From Blepharisma stoltei (taxonomy: Eukaryota; Ciliophora; Heterotrichea; Heterotrichida; Blepharismidae): 64,000 nucleotides of DNA. The position numbers and the translations under genes were made by a program. The DNA is taken from NCBI GenBank assembly GCA_914767885.1, contig CAJZBQ010000036.1, forward strand, positions 1,240,001 through 1,304,000, read 5' to 3'. A model generated the notes under the pieces. That model saw nothing but the letters and a program-made list of their open reading frames with translations, was not told the DNA's origin and made no database searches. Below, piece after piece: positions 53,980 to 61,019 of this stretch (the stretch's first letter is position 1; each line of letters starts with the position of its first letter).

Positions 53980-54672
53980 ATGGTAGTTTGAATTCCTGCT
54001 CAGTTTCTTCAGAGAATTTTTTTGAATTTGTTATTTCATTATTGGTTTGTTCTCTTAAATTCATATCTGTTTGTTCTTGCTTAATACTTAGTTTGAACTT
54101 GAGTTTTTAGAATTTTTTCGCCCACCGAGACTTTATAGGAGTATTTGAAGTTTTCCTGAATAGGTTCTAAGAGTTTTTCTTGGGATTTAGCAAAGAAAAA
54201 TTGGGCATTTCATTTTCATCTTCTGTTTCTTCAGTTCTATCATCTAATCTAAGCCTTTTCTTTTGAAAAAAAATCTTTTCTCTGGTCTTTCCTTAGCTTG
54301 ACACTATAATTTTCGTTTCTTTTCATAAGATTCATTGGGTCTAAGGCCATAAAATTCGAGTTTTTCTTTTTCGAATCTGCTGGAATTGTCTGTGTTTGGA
54401 GGGAAGTTTTCATTAAGAACTGTGCAAAATTTCACAAAGACTTCTTTTTTCTTCTTTTGGTCAGCTTTTTTGATAAATTTCGAAAAGTAAATTTTCACTG
54501 ACAATTGTAAAAAGCTCTTTCTCATTAGGAATTTGGATAGGATCTGTTTCTGAATCATAGTAAAATATGATGCTTGAAGGCAGGAGTTGTAATTCAGTTT
54601 CTTCTGCTCCAATGAGAGCAGGAATCGAAAGTGAAATTTTCCAGCTTTCTTTCCATTTTAATAGTTTTTATA
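53980..54672 (-). pseudogene. Decayed Lys/Glu-rich gene
   Basis: On the minus strand three frames are open in turn and look coding: KWKESWKISLSIPALIGAEE (about 54660-54600), FCTVLNENFPPNTDNSSRF (about 54430-54370), and RLRLDDRTEETEDENEMPNF (about 54260-54200), followed by another charged stretch. Neither TA excision nor a 15-nt intron obviously joins them. Either this is a decayed gene or a set of short IESs I could not place. Confidence 0.4.
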
Positions 54673-54684
54673 TGTGAAGGATAT

Positions 54685-55483
54685 TAGATTAGATTAATTT
54701 ACAGTTCCCAATTCATAGATCGCTCCATTTAGCAATGTGAGGCAGAGTGTTTTCTTCTTGCAGCATGGGCTGAAACCCTCAGTTTCTCGATAGTAATATC
54801 ACCAAGGGTCCAAAGGACATTTCTGGTCATCACCATTTTCAACCACAGGACGTCACCTTTTTTTTAAACCAACCCTGAGTTCAGAGACCAGATCGCTTTA
54901 ACCATGAGAGGTACTTTCGACTGGAGACTCACTTGTTGGTGCGCGCGAGCTGTCTAATTTGCCCCCTTTTATTGTTGCCCAAAGAAAAACTCAACAGCTT
55001 TCGCCATTTTGGGAAATCACCAAAGCAGCTTGAGCGGATATAAACCATCCTGCTCCATAACGGATCCCCACGGGGCTAGGTACTGCTGGAAAAAAGAGAC
55101 GCAATTAACTGTCCTAAGGTTCAGGACTCAATTTAGCGGAAAAGAGTCCCCACGTCAGACTGAGCATTACTGAGCCATAATTGAATCCCAAAAATCACGT
55201 TTGGTATACATAAAGACACCTCGGTAGGATTGGCTGCTAGCTCCATGTCAAATGACAGTGTCTTTTTTAATAGTGCACATTTCATCGAAATACATTTGTT
55301 CGAAAATTTTTAAATAATGCGACATTTGGTCAAAATTTAACGTGTTTTTTAGGTCAAATGTCTCACTATCAAAAAGTCTCAACCAATTTTCTACCAAATT
55401 TACTTAGGTGAAATGCACACTATCAAAGGTGCACGATCATTGGCCCTCCACCGAGCTCTCACTTCTAACCATTTTATGCATAT
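54685..55483 (+). mobile_element. SINE-like element S11 (about 800 bp, nested)
   Basis: GC-rich block flanked by the perfect 12-bp repeat TGTGAAGGATAT (54673-54684 and 55484-55495). It starts TAGATTAGATTAATT and ends AACCATTTTATGCAT. An internal ATCACCATTTTC near 54830 and an A/T-rich foldback at about 55266-55434 suggest that other sequences inserted into it or that two copies are joined. Confidence 0.8.
55266..55434. repeat. Imperfect foldback FB3 nested in S11
   Basis: Arms TTTAATAGTGCACATTTCAT and AGGTGAAATGCACACTATCA are inverted, as are GACATTTGGTCAAAATTT and AGGTCAAATGTC inside them. It is A/T-rich within an otherwise GC-rich element. Confidence 0.5.
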
Positions 55484-55594
55484 TGTGAAGGATATAATAG
55501 AAACAAAAAGCACCACAGGAGCTTTCAATATACCGTAATCTGGCGATTAATTTTTTTTTTGAGATAATTTTTTTTTAATGTTTTTAATATAATT

Positions 55595-55804
55595 ATGTAT
55601 ATTAACGCTCAAGAACTTTTGTGCATATTAATGTTGCCTTGCTTTGTAGCATTACTTACAGCAAAAATTTATTCTGCAACTTGGATACCTTCTTTGACTC
55701 TTACAGGGCATGTAGCAATAGTGCTTATATTCTGCTTTTATAAAGATATACAAAGTTTCTCTGCTAGAAAAGACGATAAAAATGCTTATGAAACGATCTA
55801 TTAA
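55595..55804 (+). CDS. Small two-TM protein, 69 aa
   Basis: ATG-started ORF with two hydrophobic stretches (LLCILMLPCFVALLTAKIY and LTGHVAIVLIFCFY) and a charged tail. No family recognised. It could be a real micropeptide or a piece of a larger gene split by insertions. Confidence 0.4.
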   Translation: MYINAQELLCILMLPCFVALLTAKIYSATWIPSLTLTGHVAIVLIFCFYKDIQSFSARKDDKNAYETIY

Positions 55805-56372
55805 TTAATTTATATATGAAACTGGTGTGCTGAGAAAGTATTTTTTAATTTTTTATATAAAATTCTAGGTTTAATTATGAAATAATAGGAATTAAATATA
55901 ATAAAAAATGATTTAAAAACTGACGAATTTTTAAATGCTGTATACAATCTTAGATCATACTTTTCACCATAAGAAATCCTTAACATAATATGACTTAAAA
56001 AACTCATTTCACTTACTCCCCCCTTTAAATTGGAACAAATATCGCGAAAATTTCCATTTTTGAGCAAAATTAAATTTCTTTAAATTGCAGCAGCATTTGT
56101 TTTTAATATTAAATTGATATATAAAAATAATTTTGACCTAATTAATTGATGATGGGACTACTAAAAATGTTTTTTAAAGAGTTTTTCAATTTATATATTT
56201 TAACCTTTAAATTAGAGCAGAATTTTTTTGTTCAATTAAAGGAACAAAAGTTAAAAAAATTCAATAAAGATTATCTCCTCACCGATATGGATAATTTTTA
56301 TTATATATCTATTAATCCAAATATTATTATTTCACCAAATTAGCATCCCAACAAATTTAAAAATAAAATACA
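55805..56372. other. Intergenic region with a degenerate MITE
   Basis: A/T-rich. Contains N4 and the presumed promoter of the PIN-like gene. No other gene is seen. Confidence 0.5.
56016..56250. mobile_element. MITE N4 (TTTAAATTGG family, degenerate right end)
   Basis: Left end CTCCCCCCTTTAAATTGGAA preceded by TTA. The right side shows TTTAAATTAGAGCAGAA and ATTAAAGGAAC followed closely by TTA. The right boundary is approximate. Confidence 0.55.
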
Positions 56373-58039
56373 ATGGACACCCTCTCAGTCCTCTCCTCCT
56401 GTGTCTCCGCAATGGCTCCTCTCTCCATAATCACAGCAACAGGTGCTCTAATGACTTATTACAAAGCTTTCGACAAATCCACAAACGACATGATAGCGAA
56501 TTCCTGCTACAAGTTCTTTTTTCCCTTATTTATATCTCTCAATTTAATAGCAGCGACCAACAGTGACAAGCTTTCAGACGAGTGGCCTTTATTGGTAATC
56601 CCAATTTTAGCCATTCTGCTGGGTAAGTATGACAAAACCATAAAAAAATCAATTATTTTCCTATAAATAATTTTTTAAAAAAAAAATATATTATTTTATA
56701 TATGAATTTATCACCATTCTGATATCCTCAATTGTGTCTTTTATCCACATTCCACTATGTAAACCACCTCACGAAATCAGGTTTACAATGCATTATGTCC
56801 TTGTTTTTGCCAGTTCAGGAAGCATTCCGCTTCTTTTGACGCAAGGAATGTGCAAATATGGACCTCTTAAAGGGGATGATACTTGTGATAATGCAGCGTC
56901 TTATGTTTATATACAACTAATCCCTTTTGCTGTGATTACGTGAACTTATGGGTTTGTTCTTGTATATACTGACCATTTAGAAAAGAGAAAATTGCTTAAA
57001 GTTATGAAAAATTCAGAAGAAAAGCATAAAGAAAGTGAAGAAGAAGAAGCCTTGGAATCGGAAAATCTTGGGCGAAATAATGTGGAAATTCTGATACCTC
57101 CTAATTATACAGACACTCCAAAAAGAGAAGATGAAAAGCCGAAAACATTGAAATATATGGCTAAAGAATTTTTATTCAAAAATATTGTAAAATAAATCGG
57201 CTCAAAATTTTTTAATTAAAACAAATATAAAAATTTCCCGATAATGACGCTCAATGCGCCATCATCGGGCAACGTCAGAAAAGTGTCCACATGGGAAATG
57301 GGTTCCACATGTGAAGCTCTTTTTGGCGCGTGGAAGTAAGGATTCTTTACATGTTAAAAAGGGCTCCACACGTGGAACCCATTTCCCTTGTGGACCCTTT
57401 TCTGGTGCTGCCAGATGATGGCGCATTGAGAGCGCCATCATCGGGCAACCCCTATATATCTTAATGTCACAACTTATAAGACCAGTCCCAGTTTCCTGCT
57501 ACTTAGGCTTAGCATTAGGCTGTATTCCAGGGATTCATGATATTTTCACTAACAGTGATGCAATTCTAAACCCTTTATACAACGGCGGATACCTTGTAGG
57601 ATACAGCGGCGTGATTTTATCACAAATGATTTTGGGCAGCAACTTACTTTTGTCAAGAAAAAATAAAAAATTGGTTTCAAAATTTTTATATACTTTTTTA
57701 AATGTATACTTTCTTAATAAAACTCAAAAAAAATTATACGATTTTTTTATATAGGAAAGGCATATTTTTTCAATAGTCGCATTAAGATGCATTTTAATCA
57801 CAAGTATCGGACTTCTGATCATCTGGGGCTTATGGACAGCAGATATATTTTTAGGCGACAAAACAATGGCTTATGTCAGTTTCATGAATTTCGCAACTCC
57901 AAGTACAGTAATCGCATCAGTTTTGTGTCAGATCCTAGACGTAGGAATAGAAGATACAAGCGTTGTACTATTTTGGATGTACGCGTTTTCATTCTTTTCG
58001 TTGACTATTCTTTTTTATTTATTTTTAAATTTTTTTTAA
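56373..58039 (+). CDS. PIN-like / auxin-efflux-carrier family membrane transporter
   Basis: 418 aa after removal of three IESs (73, 265, 72 bp). The N-terminal half has five hydrophobic helices (SNxxxxFFPLFISLNL pattern: CYKFFFPLFISLNLIAATNSD). A central charged cytosolic loop (EEKHKESEEEEALESE) is followed by a C-terminal half with LALGCIPGI, GVILSQMILGSNLLLS, LLIIWGLWTADIFLGD, and the family's MNFATPSTVIASVLCQI, then VVLFWMYAFSFFSLTI. Two five-helix halves around a hydrophilic loop is the PIN/PILS layout. The last exon is in a frame different from the longest ORF there. Substrate unknown. Confidence 0.72.
56628..56700. other. TA-bounded IES (73 bp) in the PIN-like gene
   Basis: Excision gives AILLGKYEFITILISSIVSF, keeping a TM helix continuous. 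Confidence 0.75.
57188..57452. other. TA-bounded IES (265 bp) that carries foldback FB2
   Basis: Between ATTG|TA and CCC|TA. Excision gives FKNIVYILMSQLIRPVPVS. Unlike other IESs it is partly GC-rich because of the hairpin. Confidence 0.7.
57246..57450. repeat. Foldback (hairpin) element FB2 inside an IES
   Basis: Inverted arms of about 70 bp (CGCTCAATGCGCCATCATC...GGGAAATGGGTTCCAC and complement). The 18-mer GCGCCATCATCGGGCAAC also appears as a direct repeat at both outer edges. The centre holds CCACATGTGAAGCTCTTTTT, closely matching FB1. Confidence 0.85.
57691..57762. other. TA-bounded IES (72 bp) in the PIN-like gene
   Basis: Excision joins KLVSKFLY to IFSIVALRCILITS and moves translation into the true last-exon frame. 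Confidence 0.75.
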
Positions 58040-58175
58040 TTAATTCGCATAAAAAATATATTAATTATAAAGAAAATTACTAGTAAATTTATATATAAAT
58101 GTATATATCCTCGTATATTTTATTTTTGGTTATTTAGATAATACACATAATTCCTTTTGGTTTCTGAATATTAAA

Positions 58176-59900
58176 ATGGAATTCAAATTTGACTTAAATT
58201 CTGTCCTACGCCCTGATTCTCGTGGGATTGCTATTTTAGCACCAAACTCGCAATATCGGCCTAGCAGAGAGTTATGTTTTATTATTGATGAGCTAGGAAA
58301 ATTAAGCGCAACCGCACAAGGACTGAGAGCGATTATTACAACTTCAACGAAATTTTTTGGCTCTAACGATAATAAATTGTACTTCAAAACTGAAGGAAAT
58401 CGAGTAAAATGCATTATAATAATAGGTTACTATAAATTAAGGGCTATTTCTTATTTTTTATTAAAAAATATGATCTATTCTTACAGCACGTCAGGAAAAT
58501 ATTGATTATGGTTTATTAAATAAATTAAATTGCTAAACTGGACATAAGTGGGCAACCCAATAGCCTCTTCTCCGTCTCAAATCCAAAGGCAGCAGCCTCC
58601 ATAGCCTCTGAGTTCAAATTAGGAAAATAGAAGGACGCCATTTTGGATTTCCGGCATGACTCATCTGTCCGGGGGATCAGCGACCTTGGGTAGAGCCACT
58701 GTCTGTAGAGTGCCGTGATGGTCTCGACAGAAAAGGACCATGTTATCGGCAGAACCTGTCTAGCCTATCTGGCAGGAAACCTTCGGGGAGAAACAAAACG
58801 CCTTGCTTCGCCAGCTTCCAACTGAGATTGCCTAATTCACTTACGAGGGTATCTTTCGTCACCTATCACGCCAGTCCATCTTTCATCAAAGGTGTCGCCT
58901 AGGAGTCCTATTTCCATCAACATCACCATTTTATTTCTATATGATTTATTAGGGATGCTAAAAACTGGGTATAGGAAATTATTCTATACAAATGAAATTG
59001 GGAAAATCACTGAGCTTACCCCGCTTTGTCTGTTAGATTTTTATGTTCATGAGTCCGTACAAAGAAGCGGATATGGAAAAGAACTCTATGAGAGGATGAT
59101 TTATGAGGAAAATTCTCAACCAAATAAAATAGCAATTGACAGACCCTCCCCTAAGCTGCTCAGCTTCATGAGAAAACATTATGGACTAAGCGAATTTGTC
59201 CCTCAAAACAATAATTTCACTATATATAACTCCCCCCCCCCCCTCCGTGAGCGAACAAAAAAATTTTGTTCACTCACGGAGGGGGTTTAATTTTTTTTTT
59301 TAAAAACAATTTATATATAAATTTTTATAAAAAAATATTTTTTTCGAATTTTAAAAAAATCCTAATTTGCAAAAATTGGGAAGCAAATACTAATTTAATT
59401 TGCAAAATTTATGTTTTAAAACGCAATTTGTTTAAAATTAAACAGAATTAGCTCTAGATTTCATTATACTAATTATCACTTATATAGCAAAAATTTTTTT
59501 CTATTAAAAATTTTTTCTATTAAAAATATTTTTGTTCACTCACGGAGGTGGGGTTTTTTGGTCAAAAAATGGCGATTTTTTCTAATGTTTTTGTTCGCTC
59601 ACGGAGGGGGGGGGGAGTAAGAGATATTTTAATGGAGGATTCCAAGAAAGTGATGGAAATAGAAGAAAAACACCTATAAGTAGGAACCGAGAGCCAGACC
59701 TAAGCTATGGGGAGCCAGTTGTAAATAATTTGTCAAGAGAAAGGAAACTTCAAGAGCAGTTTGGGGCTGGGAATATTTTCAATGATAGCACTGAAATTAG
59801 AAGAGGAAGCAATTATCAGCCAAGAGCTCCTTTTGCAACTGAAGTTCCTTTAAGGAAAAAAGTAACGACATCGGCTGCTTCATATGGCTCTTACATATAA
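58176..59900 (+). CDS. Alpha-tubulin N-acetyltransferase (ATAT1/MEC-17)
   Basis: Acetylates alpha-tubulin Lys40 in the microtubule lumen, typical of ciliates with stable axonemes. After removal of an IES with its adjoining SINE-like S12 (512 bp together) and MITE M8, 273 aa remain. N-terminus MEFKFDLNSVLRPDS, then IIDELGKLSATAQGL, IIGYxLLGMLKTGYRKLFY, the catalytic region LCLLDFYVHESVQRSGYGKELYERM (acetyl-CoA loop R/QxxGxGKEL) and IAIDRPSPKLLSFMRKHYGL, ending VPQNNNFTIYKRYF. A charged tail follows. All core motifs of the family are present. Confidence 0.9.
58428..58506. other. TA-bounded IES (79 bp), adjoining S12
   Basis: Left TA is in GGT|TAC of the ATAT1 gene. The right TA is the first base pair of the S12 target duplication. 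One excision from 58428 to 58939 would remove IES and SINE together and gives CIIIIGYDLLGMLKTG. Confidence 0.75.
58519..58939 (+). mobile_element. SINE-like element S12 in the ATAT1 gene
   Basis: 421 bp, GC-rich, flanked by TATG(G/A)TTTATTA (58507-58518 and 58940-58951), one mismatch. It ends AACATCACCATTTTATTTC and shares the block AACCTGTCTAGC...ATCTGGCA with S6. Confidence 0.82.
59230..59617. mobile_element. MITE M8, near full length (388 bp)
   Basis: Flanked by TAA (59227-59229 and 59618-59620). Same structure as M3 and M7. Removal gives NNNFTIYKRYFNGGF in ATAT1. Confidence 0.92.
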
Positions 59901-59942
59901 TTAGATAATCAATTTATAAGTATTTTAGAATTATAATACTAG

Positions 59943-60928
59943 CTATATCATTATAAAATGCTTCAACCCTAGTGCCAAAATCAGCAGCACAATCAATATG
60001 ACTAACATTACAATGCACCCTGTCGCCCTCGTACACCTTTGGTGCTTTTCAGCTTTCACAAGTTCTTTATTAGCCTTAGTTGTCTCTTCAAGGGTTTTTT
60101 CAATATTATAATCAATTCTATCAAGTATCGTCCCTTGATTCATCACAAGTGTCGACAGCTCTTTAAATACATCTGCAAGGTCCTGAATACTCGTAACCAA
60201 ATCAATAATCGCCTCATTTCTTTCCATAGCCACATTGACCTCCATTAAATCGTCCTTATCATACTCCTCTTTATCGTCAGCCAAAAAATCTTCATTATAG
60301 TCTGATATTAAATTCGGATTTTCTTGGCTTTTTATTTTCTTTACAAAATCCTGCTGGATTTTTTTGTATTTTATGGACTGCTGCTGGAGTCTTTGGAAAA
60401 AACTTTGAGAAATGTTTTTTCTGAGGATTCTGTCTTCGACGTTTCCTGACTGGTTTTCAAGATCTTTTATTTGTTTGTCGATTGAGCGAATTAGCTGGGA
60501 AATTGATTCTCCGATGTTTCTGATTTCGATGTCTTTAGATTTAGTGCTGCCAAATGGTGAGAATAATTTTTTAAAAAAAAGATTATTTTTTTATTTTTTT
60601 ATATAAAAATTCTCAATTGCCCAAATGTGATTGCTAGCCTTTGCCGCTGTATTTTCCCCAGCGTTGGGACAGCGTCTTCCAGCTTTTTCAAGTCATCGAT
60701 AACTTGGTCATAAATATCGACCCATAATGGAGGCAACGAATGCCGAGATATGTAATTAGAATCAATATTTTCAAGTAACTTTTCTGATCCATTTGTAGAA
60801 AGCTCAGCTGCTGACAGTTGAAATCGGGACTTTTTTGTGGAATTTTCTTTCCTTAGCTTCTTAAATTCATATGTGAGGTTTCGGGATACACCCTGAGATT
60901 CACGTATTGAAGGCTGACTAGTTGACAT
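59943..60928 (-). CDS. Syntaxin-16/Tlg2-like Qa-SNARE
   Basis: Trans-Golgi/endosome fusion SNARE. After removing a 38-bp IES, 315 aa. The N-terminal PPLWVDIYDQVIDDLKKLE motif is the start of the syntaxin-16 Habc domain (PPKWVDGVDEIQYD in the animal protein). The coiled Habc and linker follow, then the SNARE motif about 215-280 (IIDLVTSIQDLADVFKELSTLVMNQGTILDRIDYNIE, with the central Gln) and one C-terminal TM anchor (GCIVMLVILIVLLILALG). The family motif FxELSxLVxxQGTxLDRIDYNIE is complete. Confidence 0.87.
60564..60601. other. TA-bounded IES (38 bp) in the syntaxin gene
   Basis: Excision gives TFGQLRIFIFSPFGSTKSKD and removes TAA. A very short IES. Confidence 0.6.
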
Positions 60929-61019
60929 TATTTTGCATTATTAGAAAAAGCTTATGAAAAACTAGGCAAAAGAATTTTGATAAAAATACAAAAACATTTA
61001 AAAATTATAAAAAATCCTA

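Noticed and set aside
57787-58083. 98-codon ORF (MHFNHKYRTSDHLGL)
   Set aside because: It is in the wrong frame. The neighbouring frame gives continuous TM helices and the PIN-type MNFATPS motif and joins the previous exon.
58130-58414. Minus-strand ORF of 94 codons opposite ATAT1
   Set aside because: Shadow of the conserved plus-strand MEFKFDLNS...IIDELGK coding.
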